Numbered from the stretch's first letter, positions 29,217-37,904 are shown. The stretch is 64,000 nt of DNA from Stutzerimonas stutzeri (GCF_000952685.1 NZ_JYHV01000037.1:620001-684000), one strand, 5' to 3'. The notes: generated by a model not told the origin, from the sequence alone. Numbers and translations: made by a program.

Positions 29217-29276
29217 CTCTAACGCCTCAATTAAGCCGCGCCACGGAACGGCGTCGGTCGGAATGAATTGCTAGCT
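29217..29276 (-). other. Integron attC (59-be) recombination site
   Basis: Read on the minus strand, this 60-bp segment has an inverse-core-like AGCTAGC (29276-29270), AATTCATTC, an L box CGACCGACGCC, a short loop GTTCCGT, the complementary GGCGCGGCTTAA, and the core site GTTAGAG (29223-29217). Box order, length and bases closely follow the well-known aadA-type attC. The inverse core has decayed (AGCTAGC instead of RYYYAAC). The next gene's ribosome-binding site overlaps the core, as in a genuine cassette. No integrase gene is in the window. Confidence 0.85.
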
Positions 29277-29302
29277 CCTTCTCATAGGCCAGATGCAAAG
29301 GG

Positions 29303-29845
29303 CTATAGATTGCCCTCATCCGGAATCAAAGCCAGAAGGTCGGTAACATCGACATTCCTACCCGCCTGAGATAGCAGCGTCGTTACCTGACCGCGGTGGT
29401 GAGTCTGATGGTTGAAGAAGTGAAGAATCAGGCTCGAAAACCGTTTATTACCCGGAACTCCTTTGGTGTTGCGGTAGCTGAGGCCGAGCTCCAAGTCGTC
29501 ATTGGAGAGCTCACTGACCCAACTGCAGATCTGGCGATCCAACCAGAACCTTCGCTCGGACAAGGCGGCAACGTCTTCAAAAAGTATCTGATCCAGGCGA
29601 CTCGGATATGGAAGCTCGACGATTTCGCGCAGAGCGGGCAGGCCGTGCGGCGGTGTAGCAAAGCGCTTCAGCCAAATGATATCGGCAACCAGGATGTGGT
29701 TCAGCGTACCCAAAATCGAACCAAAAAAAGCTCCACGGTCCATCGCCAGTTCATCTCTACCTAGCTGACCCGCAGCCTGATAGATCTTTGAATTCATCCA
29801 TTGGTTGTAGGAAGCCATTAATTCGAAGTGATTTTTCAAGCTCAT
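29303..29845 (-). CDS. DinB-family protein
   Basis: 180-residue four-helix-bundle protein of the DinB/YfiT class. The metal-binding histidines are visible in LGTLNHILVADIIWLKRF (about residues 47-64) and in ILHFFNHQTHHRGQVTTLLS (about residues 140-159). Many relatives are thiol-dependent transferases or have unknown roles, and they are common integron cassette genes. The gene ends 26 bases before the attC site, so gene plus attC make up one putative cassette. GAGCAGG precedes the start at 29845. Confidence 0.85.
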   Translation of the reverse strand: MSLKNHFELMASYNQWMNSKIYQAAGQLGRDELAMDRGAFFGSILGTLNHILVADIIWLKRFATPPHGLPALREIVELPYPSRLDQILFEDVAALSERRFWLDRQICSWVSELSNDDLELGLSYRNTKGVPGNKRFSSLILHFFNHQTHHRGQVTTLLSQAGRNVDVTDLLALIPDEGNL

Positions 29846-30145
29846 CGGAGACCTGCTCAGCCGTCAGTTACCCATCACATGTACCGAGCCTACCGACTGG
29901 TGCTGCGTCCAGAATGGGCTCCACCGACTCCGTCCGGTCTATCAATTCTCGCCTCTGTTACTTTAGACGACGTCTTGGCCGGAGCATGTAACCGGCTCAT
30001 ACCCCGAATCTCCGCCTTGTCACCGCGGCAGCTCCAAGCAGGGGGATAGCGTGCTGGTAGGGACCGACAACGGCGTTAATCCTGGCGGCGGGCAAGACGG
30101 CCATAGCCGTTGCATCTGGCGCCGCCCTAGCATCCAATAGGATCC
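29846..30145. other. Gap between accessory block and aguR, no gene seen
   Basis: These 300 bases separate the last accessory gene (DinB, minus) from aguR (plus) and mark the right edge of the accessory block. I see no ORF with a ribosome-binding site, no integrase remnant and no GTTRRRY core upstream of DinB. Both divergent promoters should lie here, but no convincing -35/-10 pair stands out. Confidence 0.5.
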
Positions 30146-30793
30146 ATGAGCGCAGCCACCCCTTCCTCGAACATTCCCACCAGCCGCAAGCCTCGCGCCA
30201 GTAGCCAGGCGCGGATTGCGCAGATTCTCGCGGCGGCCCGCGAACTGCTCGCCGAACAGGGGGTGGTTGGCCTGTCGATCTACAGCGTGGCAGAGCGGGC
30301 GGCGATTCCGCCGTCCTCCGTCTATCATTTCTTCGCCAGCGTACCGGCGCTGCTCCGCGCGCTAACGGCCGACGTGCATGCGGCCTTTCGGGCCAGCCTT
30401 GAGCAGCCCGTCGACCCACAGACGTTGAACCGCTGGCAAGACCTGTCCCGGCTGATCGAACGACGCATGCTGATGATCTATGAGGACGATGCCGCGGCCC
30501 GGCAACTGATCCTGACACAGCATGGCCTGACCGAAGTCACCCAGGCGGACCGCCAGCACGACGTCGAACTCGGTGAACTGATGCGGGTCCTTTTTGAACG
30601 GCATTTCCATCTTCCCCCACTGCCCGGCGATATCGAGGTGTTCGCCCTCGCGCTGGAACTGGGCGACCGGGTGTATGCGCGGTCCGTGCAGGAGCACGGT
30701 CATATTACGAAGCGAATGGCGGAAGAAGGCATGCGAGTATTCGATGCGTATCTGGGTCTTTATCTTCCGCCGTTTCTGCCCAAACGTGATTAG
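30146..30793 (+). CDS. aguR: TetR-family regulator, likely AguR
   Basis: 215-residue TetR-family repressor with the helix-turn-helix at the N-terminus: RIAQILAAARELLAEQGVVG followed by LSIYSVAERAAIPPSSVYHFF (about residues 26-66). It lies directly upstream of aguB and aguA in the same direction. In P. aeruginosa AguR represses aguBA and responds to agmatine and N-carbamoylputrescine, so the symbol is by synteny. An 11-bp sequence present in opposite orientations between this gene and aguB may be its operator. Confidence 0.8.
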   Translation: MSAATPSSNIPTSRKPRASSQARIAQILAAARELLAEQGVVGLSIYSVAERAAIPPSSVYHFFASVPALLRALTADVHAAFRASLEQPVDPQTLNRWQDLSRLIERRMLMIYEDDAAARQLILTQHGLTEVTQADRQHDVELGELMRVLFERHFHLPPLPGDIEVFALALELGDRVYARSVQEHGHITKRMAEEGMRVFDAYLGLYLPPFLPKRD

Positions 30794-30806
30794 TCGAACG
30801 CATGAC

Positions 30807-30881
30807 CGATACTTATCGATAACCGGTGGTCATCTAAGCAGACCTGGCAAAAAATAACGCTTCAAAAGCGGATAAGTATCG
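30807..30881. promoter_or_regulatory. Inverted 11-bp half-sites between aguR and aguB
   Basis: CGATACTTATC at 30807-30817 is the exact reverse complement of GATAAGTATCG at 30871-30881. The left copy overlaps the perfect palindrome TTATCGATAA (30813-30822). The pair lies in the 148-base intergenic region upstream of aguB, where AguR would be expected to bind. Operator role is inferred. Confidence 0.55.
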
Positions 30882-30941
30882 AATAAATTCCGCTCCGCCC
30901 GAGGTAGGGTTCACACTCACGCCGCATCCGCGAGGTTTTCC

Positions 30942-31820
30942 ATGTCCCGCACCGTTACCGTCGCCGCTACCCAGATGGCTTGCTCCTGGGATCGCCAAGC
31001 CAACATTGCCAATGCCGAGAAGCTGGTTCGCGAAGCAGCCGCCAAGGGCGCGCAGGTAATCCTGATCCAGGAGCTGTTCGAGACGCCCTACTTCTGCCAG
31101 AAACCGAATCCGGAGTATCTGCAGCTGGCCACCACGGTCGAGGAGAACCCGGCGATCCAGCATTTCCAGCGAATCGCCGCCGAGCTGCAGGTGGTGCTGC
31201 CGGTCAGCTTCTTCGAGGTCGCCGGCCGTGCGCGTTTCAATTCCATCGCCATCATCGATGCCGACGGCAAGGTCCTCGGCGTCTATCGCAAAAGTCACAT
31301 TCCAGACGGCCCCGGCTATCACGAGAAGTACTACTTCAACCCGGGCGACACCGGCTTCAAGGTTTGGAACACCCGCTACGCCAAGATCGGCGTGGCCATT
31401 TGCTGGGACCAGTGGTTCCCCGAGACGGCGCGCAGCATGGCGCTGATGGGCGCCGAGCTGCTGTTCTACCCTACCGCCATCGGCAGCGAGCCGCATGACC
31501 CCAACATCACCTCGCGCGACCACTGGCAGCGCGTTCAGCAGGGCCATGCCGGCGCCAACCTGATGCCGCTGATCGCCAGCAACCGCATCGGCAAGGAAGA
31601 GCAGGACGGCTACGACATCACCTTCTATGGCTCGTCCTTTATTGCCGACCAGTTCGGCGCCAAGGTCGAGGAAATGGACGAAACCAGCGAAGGTGTGCTG
31701 GTGCACGAGTTCGATCTCGATCAGCTGGAGCACATCCGCAGTGCCTGGGGCGTGTTCCGTGACCGCCGGCCGAACCTGTACAGCCCGATCAAGACATTGG
31801 ATGGTTCGCTGGAGTCCTGA
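30942..31820 (+). CDS. aguB: N-carbamoylputrescine amidase AguB
   Basis: Nitrilase-superfamily amidase converting N-carbamoylputrescine to putrescine, CO2 and ammonia. The 292 residues show the Glu-Lys-Cys triad: ILIQELFETPYFC (Glu near residue 43), YRKSHIPDGPGYHEKYYF (Lys near residue 116) and KIGVAICWDQWFPE (Cys near residue 153). Length and motifs match AguB. CGAGG precedes the ATG by eight bases. It lies between aguR and aguA, completing agmatine to putrescine conversion. Confidence 0.95.
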   Translation: MSRTVTVAATQMACSWDRQANIANAEKLVREAAAKGAQVILIQELFETPYFCQKPNPEYLQLATTVEENPAIQHFQRIAAELQVVLPVSFFEVAGRARFNSIAIIDADGKVLGVYRKSHIPDGPGYHEKYYFNPGDTGFKVWNTRYAKIGVAICWDQWFPETARSMALMGAELLFYPTAIGSEPHDPNITSRDHWQRVQQGHAGANLMPLIASNRIGKEEQDGYDITFYGSSFIADQFGAKVEEMDETSEGVLVHEFDLDQLEHIRSAWGVFRDRRPNLYSPIKTLDGSLES

Positions 31821-31962
31821 GCCCGGCCTCTGATCGGCACAGGATGCAACCGCACAGCTTTGGTGCGGCTGAATCCTGTCCGGCGTGGTCAGATAGTTCG
31901 TCCCTGATGAATGGCCGATCGTATCCCGGCCTCGAAAATTGCCGTCCTTGCCAGGTAAACCC

Positions 31963-33078
31963 ATGACCACACTGACCACGACCCCGCGCGCCGACGACTA
32001 CCACATGCCTGCCGAATGGGCCCCGCACAGCCAGACCTGGATGGTCTGGCCGCAGCGCCCGGACAACTGGCGCGACCAGGGCACGCCGGCGCAAGCGGCC
32101 TTTACCGCGGTGGCCAAAGCCATTGCGCGCTTCGAGCCCGTCACCGTCTGTGCCACCGCCGAGCAGTACGTGACCGCGCGGGAACAGCTGGACGACGCGC
32201 GCATCCGGCTGGTGGAGATCAGTAGCGACGACGCCTGGGTGCGCGACACGGGGCCGACCTTCGTGATCAACGGCAAGGGCGGTTTACGGGGTGTCGACTG
32301 GACGTTCAATGCCTGGGGCGGGCTGGAGGGCGGGCTCTACGAAGATTGGCAGCGCGACGATGAGGTGGCACGCAAGATCCTCGAAATAGAGCGCTGCGAT
32401 CGCTACCGCACCGAGGGCTTCGTGCTTGAAGGCGGCTCGATTCACGTCGACGGCGAAGGCACCCTGATCACCACCGAGGAGTGTCTGCTCAACCACAACC
32501 GCAACCCACACCTGTCCCGCGAAGAAATCGAAGCGGTTCTCGCCGATTATCTAGCGATCGACAAGGTCATCTGGTTGCCGCACGGCCTGTACAACGACGA
32601 GACCGACGGCCATGTGGACAATTTCTGCTGCTTCGTCCGTCCAGGCGAAGTGCTGCTGGCCTGGACCGACGATCGCGACAACCCCAACTACGAGCGTTGC
32701 CAGGCCGCCATGCGCGTGCTGGAGCAGGCACGGGATGCGTGGGATCGTCCGCTGACCGTACACAAGATGCCGATTCCCGGCCCGCTGCACGCTACCGAGC
32801 AGGAATGCGCCGGTGTCGTGCCGCTGGTGGGCACCCAGCCGCGTGATCCCTCGATCCGCCTGGCGGGCAGCTACGTGAACTTCCTGATCGTCAATGGGGG
32901 CATCATCGCCCCGTCGTTCGGTGATCCGCTGGATCAGGAAGCTGAAACCATCCTGGCGCGACTGTTTCCCAATCACCAGGTGGTCATGGTGCCGGGTCGC
33001 GAGATTCTGCTCGGCGGCGGCAACATCCACTGCATTACCCAACAGCAGCCCGCCGCGTCGAGCCGCTCTTCGGCGTAG
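31963..33078 (+). CDS. aguA: Agmatine deiminase AguA
   Basis: Peptidyl-arginine-deiminase-fold enzyme hydrolysing agmatine to N-carbamoylputrescine and ammonia. The 371 residues contain [20 protein letters not shown] near the N-terminus, [48 protein letters not shown] and the nucleophile Cys in [13 protein letters not shown] near the C-terminus. The start at 31963 is the Met that begins the family alignment; an in-frame Met lies 24 bases earlier. The 142-base gap from aguB holds no evident terminator, so the genes are probably co-transcribed. Confidence 0.95.
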   Translation: MTTLTTTPRADDYHMPAEWAPHSQTWMVWPQRPDNWRDQGTPAQAAFTAVAKAIARFEPVTVCATAEQYVTAREQLDDARIRLVEISSDDAWVRDTGPTFVINGKGGLRGVDWTFNAWGGLEGGLYEDWQRDDEVARKILEIERCDRYRTEGFVLEGGSIHVDGEGTLITTEECLLNHNRNPHLSREEIEAVLADYLAIDKVIWLPHGLYNDETDGHVDNFCCFVRPGEVLLAWTDDRDNPNYERCQAAMRVLEQARDAWDRPLTVHKMPIPGPLHATEQECAGVVPLVGTQPRDPSIRLAGSYVNFLIVNGGIIAPSFGDPLDQEAETILARLFPNHQVVMVPGREILLGGGNIHCITQQQPAASSRSSA

Positions 33079-33105
33079 CGCACCCATCAGAGAAGGTCGC
33101 CGGCC

Positions 33106-33780
33106 ATGCTTTTCAGAGCCGTTCTACTGTGCATGTTGCTGGCACCACCGGTTCAGGCGATCGAGGCCTATTCGTGCCGCAACGGCTTATTCCCGGCATT
33201 CGCAGGTCAGGTGCGCCAGGCCGAAGTGGTCGCTGATAGCGGCCAGCGGGTGCATTTCAGAAACGACGCCGCCGGCTGCCCCGAAGATGAGTCCTGCCTG
33301 CAGAAGGCCTATCTCGTGGATGGCGACAGGCTCCTTGTCGGCAACCAGGCGGATGGCTGGGCATGCGTCTGGTACTTCGCCGAGAAACGCGAGTTCGTCG
33401 GATGGCTGCCCGCACGCAATGTCAGCAGCAGAACCGCGCCAACACCCTCGACTGATGTCTGGATCGGCCGCTGGCTGCCGATTGCGGGCGGCAACAGCAT
33501 CGTCATCAGCCGTCCCTCGCCGACCGGCCCGCTTTTCGCCGAGGGCGAGGCGATCTGGTATGGCGGTCTCAACAGCCATGGCGAGCGGATCATGCATGTC
33601 GGTGCATTCGCGGGCAAGGCACAGCCTTCCGACGATCTGCTGAAGATCGCCGAGGGTGATGGCGACCACGACTGCAGTGTCACCTTGCAGTACGTTGCCG
33701 GTAATCTGGTCGTGAGCGACAACAGCCATTGCGGCGGGATGAATGTTCGGTTCGACGACGTCTACCGCGAAGCACCCTAA
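33106..33780 (+). CDS. Exported hypothetical protein
   Basis: 224-residue protein with a short signal peptide (MLFRAVLLCMLLAPPVQA, cleavage before IEAYSC). The mature part has six Cys residues, including AGCPEDESC, WACVWYF, HDCSVTL and SHCGGMNV, so periplasmic disulfides are likely. The central stretch GDRLLVGNQADGWACVWYFA then EFVGWLPARNV resembles an SH3-like domain. I do not recognise a family or function. GAAGG precedes the ATG; it follows aguA by 27 bases and could be read with it. Confidence 0.6.
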   Translation: MLFRAVLLCMLLAPPVQAIEAYSCRNGLFPAFAGQVRQAEVVADSGQRVHFRNDAAGCPEDESCLQKAYLVDGDRLLVGNQADGWACVWYFAEKREFVGWLPARNVSSRTAPTPSTDVWIGRWLPIAGGNSIVISRPSPTGPLFAEGEAIWYGGLNSHGERIMHVGAFAGKAQPSDDLLKIAEGDGDHDCSVTLQYVAGNLVVSDNSHCGGMNVRFDDVYREAP

Positions 33781-33908
33781 CGCTCTGTCTGATCTCGCTT
33801 CCTTGAAGCGCAGCCGATCTGGTCTAGAGTTCAGGCTTTCAGACGGCGGCGGCGCCAGCACCGCGGTCGCCATCCCGATCACCTGACTATGAACAGGAAC
33901 ATGCTGCT

Positions 33909-34508
33909 GTGCTGATGCCCCGTTCTGCCCGGCCGGCTTTGTTGGCCCTTGCGCTTGTCACCGGCGGCTGCGATGACGATGGCGACCCCGGCGCCGATCC
34001 CAGCGCTGACTACGTCCCGCCGACCCTGGAGCAACTTCCCAACTGCAACCAGATAGGCGCAACGCTTGGGCCGGTGATCGACGGCCTGGTGCTGGTCGAC
34101 GAAGAAGACGGCGGCCGCTATGACAATGTGAATGTCTACGGCATCAACTGCACCTGGCTATCTAAGGAAACGCAATCCGGCAACGCGTTCGAGATGGTCA
34201 AGGGCGGCGGCTTGGCCATCGCCATCAGCGTGGACCCGGAGCCGTCGGACGCGATGCTGCTTCGACAGATGGGGATGATCTACGACGATCACAGGGTTGA
34301 GGACATTGGTGGATTCGTCGTGGACCCGAGCAAGCAGCTGGATCCTGATGCCCAGCTGGGCATCGTTGGCCCGCAGGTAGTTGTCGGCAGAGTCACCGTT
34401 ACCGCGGCGGCGGGAGGCATTGCGCTGCAGAAAGTCGAGAGCATGCGGGGCATCACCAACGACCAAGCCATTGAAGGTGCGGTTGCCGTTCACAAGATGC
34501 TTCGTTGA
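33909..34508 (+). CDS. Putative lipoprotein of unknown function
   Basis: 199-residue protein with a lipoprotein signal: a short basic and hydrophobic start and the lipobox LVTGGC, Cys near residue 21, followed by an acidic stretch DDDGDPGADPSAD. The rest is predicted beta-rich with two further Cys residues (LPNCNQ, GINCTW), and is not recognised. CAGGA at 33894-33898 fits the GTG start at 33909; an ATG two codons later is also possible. The lack of Asp at +2 of the mature protein would not be expected; Asp at +2 as seen (C-D) suggests inner-membrane retention by the E. coli rule. Confidence 0.55.
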   Translation: MLMPRSARPALLALALVTGGCDDDGDPGADPSADYVPPTLEQLPNCNQIGATLGPVIDGLVLVDEEDGGRYDNVNVYGINCTWLSKETQSGNAFEMVKGGGLAIAISVDPEPSDAMLLRQMGMIYDDHRVEDIGGFVVDPSKQLDPDAQLGIVGPQVVVGRVTVTAAAGGIALQKVESMRGITNDQAIEGAVAVHKMLR

Positions 34509-34593
34509 CGTCACAGAAACTGAACGGGCAAGACAATGAACAAACTAAGCGCAGCGACAGCGCAGAATATAAAAACAGGAAACAGGAGCGAAC

Positions 34594-34977
34594 ATGTCTT
34601 TAGCGACAGGGCTGCAAACGCTTTCCATGGCCGGCGTACTCATGCTGATCAGCCTCAGCGGACAGGCTCAGGAACCGAGTCATCAGATGATGATGTCGAA
34701 CATGCACGCCCAACTGGCGAACTTCGGCGGCTCTATGCACACGACGGCCAAGGTCTGCGGGGGTTCCTCGGACGAGCAGCTGGCCGAGCAAAAAGAGAAG
34801 CAAAGAGCCCTGTCGATCCAAAACGGTATGGACGCGGCCGCTTTTGACAAAGCCTTCAACGCCGGCGCAAGCGAGGCGAAAGCAAAATGGGCAACCATTC
34901 CGGCGTCTGAACGGCAGGCCAAATGCAATGAGTTCAAGCAAGAGATGGAAGGGTTAGCTCAGCAGTTCACGCAGTGA
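34594..34977 (+). CDS. Small exported hypothetical protein
   Basis: 127 residues starting with a signal peptide (MSLATGLQTLSMAGVLMLIS, cleavage near GQAQ). The mature part is helical and charged, with Met-rich HQMMMSNMHAQLANFGGSM and two Cys residues (AKVCGG, RQAKCNEF) that could form a disulfide. No family is recognised. AGGAG six bases upstream of the ATG makes translation likely. It may be co-transcribed with the preceding lipoprotein gene; a perfect 10-bp hairpin follows. Confidence 0.6.
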   Translation: MSLATGLQTLSMAGVLMLISLSGQAQEPSHQMMMSNMHAQLANFGGSMHTTAKVCGGSSDEQLAEQKEKQRALSIQNGMDAAAFDKAFNAGASEAKAKWATIPASERQAKCNEFKQEMEGLAQQFTQ

Positions 34978-34983
34978 CAGCAT

Positions 34984-35015
34984 CCGCGACCGACGGCATA
35001 GGCCATCGGTCGCGG
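34984..35015. terminator. Hairpin between convergent genes
   Basis: CCGCGACCGA (34984-34993) pairs perfectly with TCGGTCGCGG (35006-35015) across a 12-base loop. It lies between the convergent hypothetical gene and the diguanylate cyclase. There is no T-run, so termination is less certain than mRNA-end protection. Confidence 0.5.
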
Positions 35016-35046
35016 CAAGCGACGCCGTACCAGCCCGAGGCGCCAC

Positions 35047-36045
35047 TCAGGACACGATCACCTGATTTTTGCCCAGACGCTTGGCCGTATACATGGCCGC
35101 GTCGGCGCGGGCGAACAGCGCGCTGAGGTCCGGGTCGCTGGCCCGGAGGTAGGTCACGCCAAGGCTGATGGTGACGCCGAAGCGCTGGCCGTCCGGGCTG
35201 GTGAAGACCAGCCGCTGGATTTCGCGCTGCAGGCGCTCGGCGATCTGCTCGGCGAGGTCTGGCTGGCAACCGGGTAGCAGCAAGGCAAATTCTTCACCGC
35301 CAATGCGGCCGAACAGGTCGCCACGGCGCAACACGGATGAACCGCACTGGGCCACGCGCTGCAACACCTGATCGCCCATCTGATGGCCATGGGTATCGTT
35401 GATCCGTTTGAAGTCGTCGATGTCCAGCAGCTGAAACGCCAGCGAGGTGGCGTATTGCCGAGCCAGGTCGAACTCACGCTGGGCGCATTCGAAGAAGTAG
35501 CGGCGGTTGCTGCTTTGAGTCAGCACGTCGACGGTGGCCAGACGCTGCAGCTCACCTTCGAGCTGCTTCTTTTCCGTAATGTCTTCGGCGATCCCGACAA
35601 TGATCGGCCCGCGCGAGTTGTCCGCATTGCGTGCGATGAAGCACTTGTCGCTAAGCCAGCGCAGCTGCCCGTCGGCGCGGATGATGCGATATTCGCGCGC
35701 TTCGACGGAGCCCTTTTCCAGCACTTCGAGCAAGCTCTGCTGCGCGTATTCCGAATCGTCCGGATAAATGCTGTTGCGCCACTCGCCGAAATCCGCCAGC
35801 AACAAAGCGGCCGAGCGACCGAACACCTGCTCGTACGCCGGGCTGACATAGATCATCTGCTGGGCTTGCCAGTCGAAGGCCCAGAGCACCGCGTTGACGG
35901 CACCCATGAGGGTACTGAACAGCTGCTCTCGCTCGCTGAGGCGCTCGACCTCGGCGCGCGCGTGCATCAAAGCCAACAAAGTTTGCGCCTCGGTCGGAGG
36001 CACAATGCCAGCCCCCACTTCGCTTCGCTGCTTCACGAAATTCAT
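35047..36045 (-). CDS. PAS-GGDEF diguanylate cyclase
   Basis: Cytoplasmic sensor that makes the second messenger c-di-GMP from two GTP. The protein (332 residues from the ATG at 36045; a GTG at 36072 is also possible) has one PAS domain (MYVSPAYEQVFGR-like core, IIVGIAEDITEKKQLE at its end, about residues 45-165) and a GGDEF domain with the active-site variant GGEEF. The inhibitory I-site RxxD is present exactly five residues upstream (RRGD then LFGRI), so product feedback is likely. It has no membrane segment. It is not in an obvious operon. Confidence 0.88.
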   Translation of the reverse strand: MNFVKQRSEVGAGIVPPTEAQTLLALMHARAEVERLSEREQLFSTLMGAVNAVLWAFDWQAQQMIYVSPAYEQVFGRSAALLLADFGEWRNSIYPDDSEYAQQSLLEVLEKGSVEAREYRIIRADGQLRWLSDKCFIARNADNSRGPIIVGIAEDITEKKQLEGELQRLATVDVLTQSSNRRYFFECAQREFDLARQYATSLAFQLLDIDDFKRINDTHGHQMGDQVLQRVAQCGSSVLRRGDLFGRIGGEEFALLLPGCQPDLAEQIAERLQREIQRLVFTSPDGQRFGVTISLGVTYLRASDPDLSALFARADAAMYTAKRLGKNQVIVS

Positions 36046-36185
36046 ACCTGCGTTCCGAAAGGCGCCAGGCACCAGCGGAGACCCGCAGGGGCAGCTGTCG
36101 CGTTAGCACCAGAATGCCCATCAGAGAGTGCCAGATGGGCAAAGTTCCAGTTCGCCCTCCCGTCAGTGATCGTGTCGATCGAAGG

Positions 36186-37376
36186 TCATGCCAGGGCGAC
36201 GGCTGGTCTTAATGAGTAGGTTTTCAGGTGCTCGGCAAACTCGCGTAGCGACTGGATACCGCTGGCTTCGGCGTCCTGAACCCATTGCTTGATCGCCGCG
36301 AGCATGTCATGCCCGTTGGCGCTGGTACGGGTCCAGATCTGCTGCAACGCCAAGCGCTGCTCGTAGATCACCCGCAGCGACTGGCTCTGTTCGAGGATCA
36401 CGGCGATACGCGCCTGTTGCTCGTGCTGCAGCAGGCTCGGCTCGCGCGACAGCAGCCGTTTGGCCCGGCGGAACTGATGACGCACCGATGCATCGGCGCG
36501 ATCCAGCTCCAGGCGCACCAACGGCTTGATGACCAATTTGCGGTACTGCGCCATGATCTGGAAGCGGTTGTTGAGAATAGCCATGGCACTGTCCATGTCC
36601 AGCTGATGCTTGGGCGTGACGCGATGGGCGATAGGCGCGGTGCGGTTCACCTTCGCCAGCCCGAACAGACTGAACAACTTGATCCAGGCCCAACCCATGT
36701 CGAATTCCCACTTGCGCACCGACAGCTTGGCCGAGTTCGGATAGGTATGGTGATTGTTGTGCAACTCTTCGCCGCCGATGAGGATGCCCCACGGCACTAG
36801 ATTGGTCGCCGCGTCGCGGCACTCGAAGTTGCGATAGCCCACAGCGTGCCCCAGCCCGTTGACCACCCCTGCGGCCCAGAGCGGGATCCAGATCATCTGC
36901 ACCGCCCAGACCGTCAGGCCCAGGACACCGAACAGCGCCAGATCGAGGCCGAGCATCAGCACGATGCCCAGGTTGGGGAAACGCGAATACAGATTGCGCT
37001 CGATCCAGTCGTCCGGACAGTTCTTGCCGTAGATGCGCAGGGTTTCTTCGTTTTTCGCCTCTTCCATATACAGCTCGGCGCCCCGCCGCAGGACCGTGCC
37101 CAGGCCCTTCTGCACCGGACTGTGCGGATCGTCCGGGGTTTCGCATTTGGCGTGGTGCTTGCGATGAATGGCGGTCCATTCGCGAGTGTTCATCGCCGTG
37201 GTCAGCCACAGCCAGAAACGGAAGAAATGCTTGAGCCCTGCGTTGAGCTCGAGCGAACGGTGAGCGGAATAACGATGGAGGTAGACGGTAACGGCAACGA
37301 TCGTCACGTGAGTCAAAAGCAGGGTGGCGGCGATCACCCCCCAGGCCGAAAGGTCGAGGAAACCGGTGTACCACAT
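36186..37376 (-). CDS. Membrane fatty-acid desaturase
   Basis: Acyl-CoA or acyl-lipid delta-9-type desaturase of the inner membrane. The 396 residues carry the three His boxes that bind the di-iron centre: HRYSAH (about residues 34-39), HRKHH (about residues 71-75) and HNNHH (about residues 206-210), between hydrophobic segments. A C-terminal region of about 130 residues (ADASVRHQFRRAKRLLSREP onward) is helical and of unknown role. Length and layout resemble Pseudomonas DesB-type enzymes, but the subtype cannot be fixed from sequence alone. A 26-bp interrupted palindrome lies about 95 bases upstream. Confidence 0.87.
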   Translation of the reverse strand: MWYTGFLDLSAWGVIAATLLLTHVTIVAVTVYLHRYSAHRSLELNAGLKHFFRFWLWLTTAMNTREWTAIHRKHHAKCETPDDPHSPVQKGLGTVLRRGAELYMEEAKNEETLRIYGKNCPDDWIERNLYSRFPNLGIVLMLGLDLALFGVLGLTVWAVQMIWIPLWAAGVVNGLGHAVGYRNFECRDAATNLVPWGILIGGEELHNNHHTYPNSAKLSVRKWEFDMGWAWIKLFSLFGLAKVNRTAPIAHRVTPKHQLDMDSAMAILNNRFQIMAQYRKLVIKPLVRLELDRADASVRHQFRRAKRLLSREPSLLQHEQQARIAVILEQSQSLRVIYEQRLALQQIWTRTSANGHDMLAAIKQWVQDAEASGIQSLREFAEHLKTYSLRPAVALA

Positions 37377-37469
37377 AGTTGTTGCAGCCTCGCAGCGAAG
37401 AGAAACACAGGCCGGCAATGCCAGCACCCGAACATTATCTGCTTATGGCGGCGTATTGCCGCACCCGCC

Positions 37470-37495
37470 CGTCGCAAGATATCGATTTTGCGACG
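37470..37495. promoter_or_regulatory. Interrupted palindrome upstream of the desaturase
   Basis: CGTCGCAA (37470-37477) and TTGCGACG (37488-37495) are perfect 8-bp inverted arms around a 10-base A+T-rich centre. The position about 95 bases before the desaturase start fits a dimeric repressor or activator site, for example a TetR-type lipid-responsive regulator. The binding protein is unknown. Confidence 0.55.
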
Positions 37496-37868
37496 AGGCC
37501 AAGGCCCGTCCGGCGGCCAGCTGCCGGCGCGAGCGCAACGGATGGCCGCCGTCGCCCGGTCGCGGCTGCGCTATGGACAGCTCTAGTCCGGCATTTGCAG
37601 CGTGTAGCCTGCAGATGCCACTCACCTGAGCCCGGTAAATGAGCCGCGAGAAGGGCTCGCACGGGGAAATTCTCGTCTGGCCGCGAAGTCGAACGCTGTG
37701 AAGCCTTGGGACGAAACCGCAACTGCGGGCGGCTGCGCATCGGCTCGGCCCGTTTTCGAACAGCTGCCCCGCATCAGCCGAACGTCAGCAACCCCGGGCT
37801 ATTCCGTCTGTAAGGCTATTTTTCGTGAGCGATGTGCCAGCATACCTGCAAGGTGGCAAACTGCTCGT

Positions 37869-37882
37869 TTCGAGCGCTCGAA
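37869..37882 (+). promoter_or_regulatory. 14-bp perfect palindrome before the signalling cluster
   Basis: TTCGAGCGCTCGAA is perfectly self-complementary and ends 11 bases before the GGAGG ribosome-binding site of the first response regulator. It could be an operator or a short 5'-UTR hairpin for the cluster. Confidence 0.45.
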
Positions 37883-37904
37883 GTATTGTTGTCGGAGGTC
37901 CCGC

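Larger units (their letters stand above)
37377..37904. other. 528-base intergenic region with two dyads
   Basis: The gap between the divergent desaturase and first response regulator contains no convincing gene; an open plus-strand frame from 37698 is just an upstream extension of the regulator without its own ribosome-binding site. The region carries the two palindromes described separately and should hold the divergent promoters, none of which is obvious. Confidence 0.55.
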
